The translations under genes and the position numbers were made by a program. A DNA stretch of 64,000 nucleotides from DAINRZ01 sp964634885 (GTDB lineage Bacteria; Bacteroidota; Ignavibacteria; Kapaibacteriales; UBA2268): assembly GCA_964634885.1 (NCBI GenBank), contig CAZWLN010000007.1:1-64000 (forward strand). The letters run 5' to 3'. Within the stretch, counting starts at the first letter, position 1. Every line of letters begins with the position of its first letter. Positions 55,797 through 63,572 of the stretch are shown here, piece by piece. The notes under the pieces are model-generated. The model did not search any database. It was given only the letters and a program-made list of their open reading frames with translations, and was not told the origin of the DNA.

Positions 55797-55814
55797 ATTT
55801 ACTATTAGACACAC
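55793..55814 (+). pseudogene. Stump of a VapC (PIN-domain) toxin gene
   Basis: The ATG at 55793 overlaps the antitoxin stop (atga). It encodes MNLLLDT, the common VapC opening with the first catalytic Asp, and then diverges ('LCLTLPKP'). From there the frame runs antisense through the neighbouring gene. The remaining ~120 codons of a PIN domain are absent, so the toxin has been deleted. Confidence 0.65.
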
Positions 55815-55820
55815 TTTGTC

Positions 55821-56636
55821 TCACTCTACCAAAGCCAGTTTCTCAATTAATTCCGCGCAGCCGCCGTTACAGATGTATTCTGTGTGTTCGCCGAGGCTGC
55901 CGAAACTCCGTCCGGCAATTTTCCTGCATTCCAACTCATAGCCGGTAATTTTCATGAACCTGTCTAAGGTACCCTTCGCCTTCGGATTATTGTAAGGTGA
56001 CTTACCGGGATTGTCTTTCATCCACGCAATTGTGTTGAGCCAAATGGCAGCAGCCAGTGCACCGCAGCCGCTGCCGCTGAGGCCGATGCCCCCGGCAAAG
56101 CCGGCAACCATGGCTGCGTGTTCCTCGTCTGCCCCCATTTTCCGCGCCAGTTCAGAAGCACAACTCAAGGCTTGCTCCGAAGGGCAGGCAGCTTCGGCGG
56201 CCAAACCTTTTTTGGCTGCAGAGACAGCTTCCGGCGCCCATTTCTCAGCGTATTTGAAGCAGGACCTGGCTTTCAAAAAGATGAATTTCGCCATACTCAG
56301 CTTACTTGCAAAATTCGTCTCGGTTATGTCATAGCACTCACAACTGCCGAACCTTCCTGCAAACGACCCTGCAATATGTTGCGATGCAACAATGGCCCTG
56401 GCCGTAGAGTTACCGTTACTCCTGCGCCGGGCTTCGGCTCCTGCGGCGATTACGGCGCCCCAAAGCATACCGCATTGATAGCCCTGTTGCATTATCCCGC
56501 CGGCAAAAGGGTCTGCTGCTTTTTGCTCTTCATCATTCAGGGCGCCGAATTCGCGGTTGAGAAGGTAAAAGAATGTACGGGAGCAGGTCCCCTGTTCTTT
56601 GAATACTTTCTTAGTGTCGTTATTTTCATCTATCAT
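55821..56636 (-). CDS. C_GCAxxG_C_C-like redox-type protein
   Basis: 271 residues with two cysteine-bearing helical repeats: 'MQQGYQCGMLWGAVIAAGAE' near the start and 'GFAGGIGLSGSGCGALAAAI' later, plus further cysteines (CECYDIT, CRKIAG, ICNGGC). This resembles the C_GCAxxG_C_C family of putative redox-active proteins. Spacing of the cysteines is not exactly canonical. 'aaggaat' precedes the ATG. It lies 13 bp after the MDR dehydrogenase gene and is probably co-transcribed with it. Confidence 0.65.
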   Translation of the reverse strand: MIDENNDTKKVFKEQGTCSRTFFYLLNREFGALNDEEQKAADPFAGGIMQQGYQCGMLWGAVIAAGAEARRRSNGNSTARAIVASQHIAGSFAGRFGSCECYDITETNFASKLSMAKFIFLKARSCFKYAEKWAPEAVSAAKKGLAAEAACPSEQALSCASELARKMGADEEHAAMVAGFAGGIGLSGSGCGALAAAIWLNTIAWMKDNPGKSPYNNPKAKGTLDRFMKITGYELECRKIAGRSFGSLGEHTEYICNGGCAELIEKLALVE

Positions 56637-56649
56637 GATTATTCCTTTT

Positions 56650-57564
56650 CTAATCTGTTTGGTCGAATGTAATTACAACGTTACCTCTTTTGTGCCGCTT
56701 TTCCACATACCTGTGTGCCTCCGGCACCTGTTCCAGCGGGTACCGCCTGTCGATGACCGCCCTGATCTTCCCTTCTGCTGCCAGGTTCCCAAGAAAAACC
56801 AGGTAATCTGTTTTCTCTTTTGTGGGTTTCCTTACGGACACGTAAGCCCCGTCCTTCGCTAAGGACTTTTCACAGGCTGAACGGCGTATCTTGCCCACAG
56901 CGTCAAAAATTACATCATAGCTTTCACCGTTTTTCCTGAAGTCTTCCTTTGTGTAGTCAATTACCCGGGCGGCCCCGAGACTTCCGACCATATCCATGTT
57001 ATCCGTGCTGCAAACGCCTGTAACATCCGCACCGAAATAGACTGCAAGCTGCACGGCATAGGTACCGACGGAGCCGGAAGCTCCGTAAACCAGGACTTTG
57101 CAGCCCTTCCGGATATTTACTTTATTCAGAAGGTACATGGCCGTCATACCTCCTACAGGCAGGGCTGCCGCTTCTTCGAAAGGCACAGCTCCCGGTTTGA
57201 CAGCTACCACACCCTGCTTCCACCGTTCGGGTATGCATATATACTGTGAATTGCCCCCAGTACGCAGGCCCGTAGTAGTGCCAAACACCTCGTCCCCGGC
57301 TTTGAACAGCTTCACGTCTTTACCTGTCGATTCCACTACTCCGGCGAACTCTGTACCTGGAACGGTTTTCACCTTGAATCCGAACATCATGCCCAGCGGT
57401 ATTAATACTATACGCGGCATCTTTCTTAACAAAACGTCGCCAATCGTAACTGTAGCTGCTTTAACTTTAACAATCATCTCATTGTCCTGCGGCACGGGTT
57501 TGCCAATCTCTTCAAGCCGAAGGACATCCGCTGTTCCCGACTTTCGACAGGTTATTGCTTTCAT
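56650..57564 (-). CDS. NAD(P)-dependent MDR-family alcohol dehydrogenase / quinone oxidoreductase
   Basis: 304 residues. GroES-like N-terminus ('VKAATVTIGDVLLRK', 'VPGTEFAGVVESTGKDVKLF') and Rossmann domain ('KVLVYGASGSVGTYAVQLAV'). The catalytic and structural zinc cysteines are absent, as in quinone-oxidoreductase-type MDRs. The usual substrates are quinones, enones or enals. The C-terminal 'RYPLEQVPEAHRYVEKRHKR' is typical. It forms a two-gene run with the downstream cysteine protein. Confidence 0.9.
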   Translation of the reverse strand: MKAITCRKSGTADVLRLEEIGKPVPQDNEMIVKVKAATVTIGDVLLRKMPRIVLIPLGMMFGFKVKTVPGTEFAGVVESTGKDVKLFKAGDEVFGTTTGLRTGGNSQYICIPERWKQGVVAVKPGAVPFEEAAALPVGGMTAMYLLNKVNIRKGCKVLVYGASGSVGTYAVQLAVYFGADVTGVCSTDNMDMVGSLGAARVIDYTKEDFRKNGESYDVIFDAVGKIRRSACEKSLAKDGAYVSVRKPTKEKTDYLVFLGNLAAEGKIRAVIDRRYPLEQVPEAHRYVEKRHKRGNVVITFDQTD

Positions 57565-57973
57565 TCATCTATCCCGGTACATTTAACATCTTCAAAATTG
57601 CGTTTTTGGAAAGTACGGCTGATCACGGATATTGTTTCAAAATGAATACTCATTTACCGGTCCGAGTAATTGGGGGATTGTCCTCCTGTCTGCCTGGAAA
57701 CAACTTCCGCGGTTTTCGGTATTGAGGTTTTGGAGGCATCATTCAATGTAACACCTGATTAAAAGATCACCATCAAACTTCTTAATATTCCCATGCCGGT
57801 TAATACTTCATAAACGCATATACAAGATACACTTAATCAAAGGCATAATTATTGTAATATTTATTTTTAAAAAAAATTGAAAAAAATTCATTTTCCTCAT
57901 AATATTTACAAAATCAACACGTTCTTAGCCATGCAATTTTTGTTCTTTGAACGTTTTTTGGAGGTTTTAAACC
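57565..57973. other. 409-bp gene-free region
   Basis: AT-rich toward the right end, upstream of the small secreted protein. No repeat or ORF stands out. The promoter of the small gene and that of the MDR gene (minus) must lie here. Confidence 0.5.
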
Positions 57974-58222
57974 ATGAAGAAGTTAGTATTTTTCATTATG
58001 TTTGCCCTGATGGTCGGCAGCGTTGGCGTATATGCAGGTACGGACAATAAGACAACAAAAGAGCCTAAGACTGAAAAAGTCGTCGAGAAGAAAGCTCCCG
58101 AAAAGAAGCTTGCTACAACAAAGGCTCCCAAAGTGCAATGCAAGTTTGTTGATGACAAAGGCAAACAATGCAAAAAGAAAACATCTGATCCCAGCGGTTT
58201 CTGCAAAAAACACAAGAAATAA
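57974..58222 (+). CDS. Small secreted lysine-rich protein with zinc-finger-like CxxH motif
   Basis: 82 residues. A signal peptide (LVFFIMFALMVGSVGVYA) is followed by a Lys/Glu/Thr-rich linker (about 22-53). A compact C-terminal motif follows: CKFVDDKGKQCKKK, then FCKKHKK. The pattern C-x8-C-x10-C-x2-H with the G-x-x-C turn resembles DUF5763-type 'C..xTkkGxxC...C..H' modules. Metal binding is inferred. 'ggagg' lies ~10 bases before the ATG, giving one of the better ribosome binding sites here. Two stable hairpins follow the gene. Confidence 0.75.
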   Translation: MKKLVFFIMFALMVGSVGVYAGTDNKTTKEPKTEKVVEKKAPEKKLATTKAPKVQCKFVDDKGKQCKKKTSDPSGFCKKHKK

Positions 58223-58285
58223 TCTTCAGGAGTCGTCGATTCCTCAGGATTACGGTTTACAAAACCACTGATAATCGTGTTGGAG

Positions 58286-58351
58286 GTATGGGAGCAATCC
58301 CATACTGTACCCTCACTCTGACGGGCCTGCTGTTGAATGCGGCAGGCCCGT
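58286..58351 (+). ncRNA. Two adjacent perfect stem-loops downstream of the small secreted protein gene
   Basis: Hairpin 1: gtatggga-gcaa-tcccatac (58286-58305), 8-bp stem with a GNRA tetraloop. Hairpin 2: acgggcctgc-(11 nt)-gcaggcccgt (58321-58351), 10-bp GC-rich stem. Neither is followed by a T-run, so they are not standard intrinsic terminators. They could protect the mRNA 3' end or be part of a small RNA; the function is unknown. The rest of 58223-58625 shows no gene. Confidence 0.5.
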
Positions 58352-58625
58352 GGAGCCAGCCTCAAAGAACAAATTTCCAAACTATTTTTTAAATATATTC
58401 CCATCAACGACACAGGCGCGGCACTGCCGATCAACCCAGCACAACAGCATAACGTCATCAGGCCCCTCATCTCAAGGCGAAGACGATGTGCCCCTTTGAC
58501 AAAAATTCCAAAATAATCTGATAGTAATACAATTAAAATCCAATTAAAACGGCGTTTATGTAAATTTTTTCATTTTTTGGTCGTAATATGCATTAAGAAA
58601 AAGTACTATGGTAAGGAGGTATATA

Positions 58626-59156
58626 ATGAATGAAAAACTGATTGCAGCCTGCAAAATGACAGGCCTGGCCCTGTTAATAAGTTTTATGCTTGCTTCCTGT
58701 GGTTCTGTCAACAGCGTTGAAAACCCTGAAAAAATGTATGTCGAGAGCGGGACCGTAGATTACATCATCGGGAAAATGCAGCGCTTTTACCATGATACCA
58801 TTCCCGGAACCTTCGATGTAACCTATGATCGGAACAGTAATATATTCGTGAAGGATCTTCCGGCGATATGGAGTGTTCTCGGCTATTCTACAAAAGAGCT
58901 TAACAAGCTCGATTACAAGGAAGTCAACACCTATCTCAAGAAAGGCCCTGTCGTCGTCATCTATTCGAAGCCGATATTCCTGTGGTTCGGCTCGAAACTC
59001 GTATTGGCAAGAGTCTTCAGGGTGGACGGCTACAGGGACGGCACCTACGCCGCCTTCATCGACAACCCGGACTCGCAGAAGGAAACAGTAATCGAATACA
59101 CCAGGATTGTCGAACCTGACTATCTGACATTCATCGCACTCAGCCCCATGCCGTAA
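58626..59156 (+). CDS. Predicted lipoprotein, unknown function
   Basis: 176 residues. A perfect 'aaggaggt' lies 5 bases before the ATG at 58626, fixing the start; the upstream in-frame ATG at 58608 precedes that site. The leader ends at the lipobox cysteine (FMLASC). The mature part has 'YLKKGPVVVIYSKP' and 'FRVDGYRDGTYAAFIDNPDS'. These recall the second half of C39/papain-like folds (G-P-V strand, then a GY..G....DP loop). The catalytic Cys and His are not visible, so any relationship would be to an inactive form. Confidence 0.6.
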   Translation: MNEKLIAACKMTGLALLISFMLASCGSVNSVENPEKMYVESGTVDYIIGKMQRFYHDTIPGTFDVTYDRNSNIFVKDLPAIWSVLGYSTKELNKLDYKEVNTYLKKGPVVVIYSKPIFLWFGSKLVLARVFRVDGYRDGTYAAFIDNPDSQKETVIEYTRIVEPDYLTFIALSPMP

Positions 59157-59245
59157 TCATTTCCTCCTGTTATCTTAAGAATATTTGTAACATTTCTACA
59201 TTTATTGCCGTATTACACACATTTTGAAACAACAACGAGAAGAAA

Positions 59246-60313
59246 ATGACATTAGAAGAATTGGGTTACAGCGAAAGAATCGGGAAGCTGATGGAAGAAG
59301 GAGGCTTCGAAGGCTTCGAACCCGGCAGAGTGCTTGCCGAGCACAAAGAACGGTACATCGTAGCTGCTGCCTCCGGCGAATATGAGGCGGAAATAACCGG
59401 CAACCTGCGCTTCTCTGCCGAAAACCGGGAAGACTTCCCTGCCGTCGGCGACTGGGTAGCCCTGACTGCCTGTGACAGCGATTTTGCCGTAATCCACGCG
59501 GTACTACCGAGGTACTCGATCATCAAAAGACGGGCCGTAGGACAGTTCGGGGAGGTCCAGGTCATTGGCGCAAACATCGACTATGCTTTCCTGGTGCAGG
59601 CCGTGGACAGGGATTTCAACATCAACAGGCTGGAACGCTACCTTACCATTTGTAACTCTTCGCGTGTGGAACCGGTAATACTCCTTACCAAGACCGACCT
59701 TGCCGAGGAGGCTTACGTTGCTGAAATTACCGGCAGCATCAGGGCCCGAATCGCCAGTGTGCCGGTCGTCGCAGTAAGCAACAGTACCCGGAACGGCTAC
59801 GAAACGCTCACGTCGTTAATAGAGTCCGGAAGAACATACTGTATGCTCGGCTCCTCAGGCGTCGGCAAATCCACCCTGCTGAACAACCTGACCGGCAGGG
59901 ACATGATGAGAACCGACTCCATCAGCCAAAGTACCAACAAAGGCAGGCACGTTACCAGCCACAGGGAATTGACCGTGCTGGACAACGGGGGAATACTGAT
60001 TGACAACCCCGGCATGAGGGAAGTGGGAATTGCAGATACGGCAGACGGCCTTGAGGTAACATTCGACATAATTGCCGGACTGGCAGGGGATTGCAAATAC
60101 AAAGACTGCACCCATACGCAGGAAGACGGATGCGCCGTACTGGAAGCCCTCGACAACGGAGAAATCGACAGGGGCCACTACGAAAACTACCTGAAAATCG
60201 AAAAAGAGAGGTCCTATTTTGAGTCATCGCTGGTCGAAAGGCGAAAGAAAGACAAGGACTTCGGGAAAATGCTGAAGAATTACAAAAAAGACAAAAAACG
60301 CAATAACTGGTAA
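59246..60313 (+). CDS. rsgA: Ribosome small-subunit-dependent GTPase A
   Basis: 355 residues with the circularly permuted GTPase order. An OB fold (about 20-100) comes first, then G4 'LLTKTDL', G1 'MLGSSGVGKSTLLNNLTG' (about residues 202-214), the switch region 'STNKGRHVTSHRELTVLDNG' and G3 'LIDNPGMRE'. A C-terminal zinc knuckle follows (GDCKYKDC.HTQEDGC, about 280-298) and a basic tail. It checks late 30S assembly. This version has the longer N-terminus and 'EELGYSERIGKLMEEGGF' typical of one RsgA subgroup. A single RsgA is seen in the window. Confidence 0.96.
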   Translation: MTLEELGYSERIGKLMEEGGFEGFEPGRVLAEHKERYIVAAASGEYEAEITGNLRFSAENREDFPAVGDWVALTACDSDFAVIHAVLPRYSIIKRRAVGQFGEVQVIGANIDYAFLVQAVDRDFNINRLERYLTICNSSRVEPVILLTKTDLAEEAYVAEITGSIRARIASVPVVAVSNSTRNGYETLTSLIESGRTYCMLGSSGVGKSTLLNNLTGRDMMRTDSISQSTNKGRHVTSHRELTVLDNGGILIDNPGMREVGIADTADGLEVTFDIIAGLAGDCKYKDCTHTQEDGCAVLEALDNGEIDRGHYENYLKIEKERSYFESSLVERRKKDKDFGKMLKNYKKDKKRNNW

Positions 60314-60520
60314 CGGCAGGAACCGGTCCTCAGGCAAAGGACGACGGGCCGGGAATGTTACAGGATTGTATTACCTTTGCCCAAACGCAACTCAATCATC
60401 GACTGCCGTTCCTTTTTTCCGCCACCGGAATTTATTAGGATATTTCAGTTTTTTAAATCATATTATACACATGAAAAGTGTATGATTTATATAAGTATAT
60501 TTTAATAAATATTGGTGTTT

Positions 60521-61399
60521 ATGAAACAGGATACAACCCGGGAAAATTACTATCCCAAGTGGCTTGACAGGAATGAATACCCGTTCGAAAGCCATTACTT
60601 CCAATTGCCTGCAGGCAGAATGCACTACATCGACGAAGGCAGTGGCGAGCCGATCGTACTCTTACACGGCAATCCCGGCTGGAGCTTCGAGTACAGGCAT
60701 GTCATCAAAGAGCTGTCAAAGACAAACCGTTGCATCGCCATTGACCACATAGGCTTCGGCCTGTCGGACAAACCCTCTGACTTTGACTACCTCCCGGCAA
60801 GCCAGGCAAAGAACTTCGAGTTGTTCATGGACAGCATGAACCTGGAAAACATCACAATGACTTTCAACGACTGGGGCGGGCCAATCGGCCTTTCCTATGC
60901 CATCAGACACCCGGAAAAATTCAGGAAGCTGGTTTTCATGAACACCTGGCTCTGGTCTGTGGAAGATGACCCATATTACAGGAAATTCAGCGGTTTTATG
61001 GGCGGATGGCTTGGGAGGTTTTTAATTAAAAACTTCAATGTCTTCGCCGGAGCATTCCTGAAACAGGTATTCGGAGACAGGAACAAGCTTACTAAGCCTA
61101 TCCACAGGCACTATTCAAAACACCTGGCAACACGGAAAGAAAGAAAAGGCTGCTATACTTTTCCAAAGCATATCATTGCTTCGTCAAAGTGGCTCGACAG
61201 CCTGTGGCAGCAGCACGAAAAGATCAATACTATTCCTGCTGCTTTCGTCTGGGGCATGAAAGACATTGCTTTCAGGGAGAAAGAACTCAATTACTGGATT
61301 GAACACTGGAACAACCCGAAAGTCGTCAGGCTCGACAACGTAGGCCATTACCCGCAGGAAGAGTCCCCGGACGACGTAATCAGGGAATTGAGAAGTTAA
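60521..61399 (+). CDS. Haloalkane-dehalogenase-like alpha/beta hydrolase
   Basis: 292 residues. Oxyanion loop 'LLHGNPGWSFEYRHVIKELS' and nucleophile elbow 'MTFNDWGGPIGLSYAIRHPE', in which the nucleophile is Asp (~117) followed by Trp, as in haloalkane dehalogenases, rather than the Ser of esterases. A second candidate halide-binding Trp is in 'VFMNTWLWS'. The acid is probably Asp in 'VWGMKDIAF' and the base His in 'NVGHYPQEESPDDV'. These residues fit C-halogen hydrolysis, but the natural substrate is unknown. I chose the ATG at 60521; the frame is open from 60512. Confidence 0.85.
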   Translation: MKQDTTRENYYPKWLDRNEYPFESHYFQLPAGRMHYIDEGSGEPIVLLHGNPGWSFEYRHVIKELSKTNRCIAIDHIGFGLSDKPSDFDYLPASQAKNFELFMDSMNLENITMTFNDWGGPIGLSYAIRHPEKFRKLVFMNTWLWSVEDDPYYRKFSGFMGGWLGRFLIKNFNVFAGAFLKQVFGDRNKLTKPIHRHYSKHLATRKERKGCYTFPKHIIASSKWLDSLWQQHEKINTIPAAFVWGMKDIAFREKELNYWIEHWNNPKVVRLDNVGHYPQEESPDDVIRELRS

Positions 61400-61568
61400 C
61401 GCGATGGTATCGGGCTATTGATCATTTCCCAACACCTGTGGTTAACGGGATTACTGCCAGGTAGCGAGAGAGAGCATATTTCATTATCATGATTTACATT
61501 ACAATTTTTCCCTTGTTACTGAGTGTCATTACTATTGAAAAAGTATGTATTTGATTGAAGGTAAAGCG

Positions 61569-62039
61569 ATGCAGAGTATTAAACCGTGCCTGTGGTTTGA
61601 CAGTCAGGCAGAAGAAGCTGTGAATTTCTATTGCAGCATATTCAAAAACTCAGCCGTCATTCAAACGAGCCGCTACGGTGACGGCGCCCCCTTCGAGAAA
61701 GGCACAGTCCTGACGATCGGCTTCACACTCGACGGACAGCAATTCCTGGCTATGAACGGCGGGCCGATGTACTCGTTTACTCCTGCCATATCATTAGTGA
61801 AACAATGTGAAACGCAGGAAGAAATCGATTATTACTGGGAGCGCCTGTGCGATGGCGGCAAGCCCCTGAACTGCGGATGGCTGACGGACAGGTACGGCGT
61901 TACCTGGCAGATTGTCCCGTCCTTCATCGGCGATATGTTAACCGATCCCGACGACGAAAGGACAAAAAGAGTAACGACAGAATTGTTGAAAATGGTGAAG
62001 TTGGATATTGCAAAATTAAAAGAAGCCTGGAACAGTTAA
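61569..62039 (+). CDS. VOC family protein (PhnB-like)
   Basis: 156 residues of the 3-demethylubiquinone-9 3-methyltransferase-like/PhnB subgroup of the glyoxalase superfamily. 'IKPCLWFDSQAEEAVNFYCS' starts the first betaalphabetabetabeta unit, then 'TIGFTLDGQQFLAMNGGP', 'YWERLCDGG' and 'CGWLTDRYGVTWQIVPSFI'. The reaction is unknown, and members are common in stress or environmental gene sets. The start at 61569 follows 'gaagg'; the frame is open from 61545. Confidence 0.9.
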   Translation: MQSIKPCLWFDSQAEEAVNFYCSIFKNSAVIQTSRYGDGAPFEKGTVLTIGFTLDGQQFLAMNGGPMYSFTPAISLVKQCETQEEIDYYWERLCDGGKPLNCGWLTDRYGVTWQIVPSFIGDMLTDPDDERTKRVTTELLKMVKLDIAKLKEAWNS

Positions 62040-62071
62040 AAGAATCAATTCAGCTAAACAAAAGGAATGTC

Positions 62072-62476
62072 ATGAAACTTAAACCTGTCTCAAAATTCAA
62101 TAATCACGAGGAATATATTGCCCTTCAGTGCGAACCGGCACAAAGCATGCTGAAGCAGGTACGGGAGGCTGTTAAGGCAATCATTCCCGATGCGGAAGAA
62201 GTCATCAGCTATCAGATGCCTGCTTTTCGTCTTCGCACCATCATTGTCTGGTACGCCGCCTTTACGAACCACATCGGCTTCTACCCTACTGCTTCGGGCA
62301 TTGAGGCTTTCAAAGATGAACTGGCTCCGTACAAAAGCTCTAAAGGCGCAGTACAGTTCCCCTTTGGCAAGCCCCTCCCACTCGAGCTCATCAGCCGAAT
62401 CGTCCGCTTCCGGGTGGAGGAAGAACAGGGGAAAGGAAAAACCAAAAAACTAATTAATCAACCATCCAAACAATAA
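62072..62476 (+). CDS. DUF1801 (YdhG-like) protein
   Basis: 134 residues. 'EEYIALQCEPAQSMLKQVRE' and 'IPDAEEVISYQMPAFRL', then 'FTNHIGFYPTASGIEAF' and 'AVQFPFGKPLPLELISRIVR', follow the DUF1801 pattern. Such small proteins are often found beside VOC proteins, as here (32 bp after one). The basic C-terminus (KGKTKKL) is variable in the family. 'aaagga' precedes the ATG. The longer frame open from 61847 is not coding upstream of 62072. Confidence 0.88.
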   Translation: MKLKPVSKFNNHEEYIALQCEPAQSMLKQVREAVKAIIPDAEEVISYQMPAFRLRTIIVWYAAFTNHIGFYPTASGIEAFKDELAPYKSSKGAVQFPFGKPLPLELISRIVRFRVEEEQGKGKTKKLINQPSKQ

Positions 62477-62518
62477 ACTGATTATTTCGTTAAATATATT
62501 ATATTTGTTTGTTTTATT

Positions 62519-63265
62519 ATGATAAATGTAATTGAAAGAAATATGAAATTACCAAAGAAAATCAGCAAATGTCCCATAATTGATGCGGTAATTGAAATAC
62601 GATTCGAATCAAGTATAAATTCGAATGCCATATTCGGAATAATATATAGTTGTTTACAGGCAGAGTATCCAAAAGTCGAGACACTGCCAATTCTCCAGGT
62701 TCCGGAACCTTTACGTGAGAATGACCCGGTCTTCAAATATAAACCTCATTATAAGATTTCAGATGATCAATATACAATACAAATCGGATCCGATGTAATT
62801 GCTTTTGGATCAGTGATTCCATATCCGGGTTGGACTGAATTTAGTAGAAAGTTCCAAAGTAATTTTGATAACATATTAAAAACAGGTATTATTCATAAGG
62901 TAATCAGATTAGGTGTAAGATATATTAATTATTTTGACAATAACATTTTCGATAATGTTATATTGGAATTTAAATCTACCGACAATATTCTGAATCTGCC
63001 AACCGGCAATACAGTCATTCGGACAGATGTACCCTGCAATTCCTATACATCTACATTGCAAATTACTAACAATGCTAAAATTGATCCCGAAAATGAAATT
63101 GTTGGTTCATTAATCGATATTGATACTTTCAAAATATATCAGGACATGTCCTTTTTGAATTCCTACAAATCTGAGATTCAGAATGCACATAATATTGAAA
63201 AAGAACTGTTTTTTAGTATTCTTAAGCAGGATTATATAAATTCATTAGAGCCCGTATATGAGTAA
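62519..63265 (+). CDS. TIGR04255 family protein
   Basis: 248 residues. 'KLPKKISKCPIIDAVIEIRF' is the characteristic opening of TIGR04255, followed by 'SDDQYTIQIGSDVIAFGSVI' and 'IHKVIRLGVRYINYFDNNIF'. The family is sporadically distributed in bacteria and has no assigned reaction. The start may be 62543 (MKLPKK). The DNA is clearly more AT-rich than the genes to its left. Its 3' end overlaps the next gene by 8 bp, so the cassette is translationally coupled. Confidence 0.8.
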   Translation: MINVIERNMKLPKKISKCPIIDAVIEIRFESSINSNAIFGIIYSCLQAEYPKVETLPILQVPEPLRENDPVFKYKPHYKISDDQYTIQIGSDVIAFGSVIPYPGWTEFSRKFQSNFDNILKTGIIHKVIRLGVRYINYFDNNIFDNVILEFKSTDNILNLPTGNTVIRTDVPCNSYTSTLQITNNAKIDPENEIVGSLIDIDTFKIYQDMSFLNSYKSEIQNAHNIEKELFFSILKQDYINSLEPVYE

Positions 63266-63572
63266 TACTAACCTAACAAAGAATTTTTTACCTTTTATAT
63301 TGATTGGGTCTTCATTAATGAACTTCCAATATGATAACGGCAGTACTATTACAGGCTCCAGCCATTCACTTACTCCATCAATTATTGCTAATTATAAGAA
63401 TTTAACTACCAGCAAATATGAAATAAATACCAATGTGATTGCCAAACAGTTAAGTAATATGGATCAAGCCAGAGTATTTTCCGATTTTATTGCGCAAATC
63501 ATTACACAATCAATTGATATTGATGAATCGGTTCAGAAAGTAATAAATGACAATTTCTGGGATTTGCTATGA
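63258..63572 (+). CDS. Small protein of unknown function in the TIGR04255 cassette
   Basis: 104 residues with no family I recognise. Ser/Thr/Asn-rich N-terminal half ('FQYDNGSTITGSSHSLTPSI'), helical C-terminal half ('MDQARVFSDFIAQIITQSID'), ending FWDLL. It has no signal peptide or membrane segment. The ATG lies inside the preceding gene ('atgagtaa' overlap) and its stop overlaps the next start (atga), so all three are almost certainly one operon. Confidence 0.65.
   Translation: MSNTNLTKNFLPFILIGSSLMNFQYDNGSTITGSSHSLTPSIIANYKNLTTSKYEINTNVIAKQLSNMDQARVFSDFIAQIITQSIDIDESVQKVINDNFWDLL

Noticed and set aside
55756..55941. 61-codon ORF overlapping the antitoxin end
   Set aside because: Different frame from the VapC-like start and largely antisense to the neighbouring cysteine protein gene.
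58321..58351. Intrinsic terminator from the 10-bp GC hairpin
   Set aside because: No T-run follows on the plus strand (ggagccagcc), so it does not meet the usual pattern; I listed it as a structured element.
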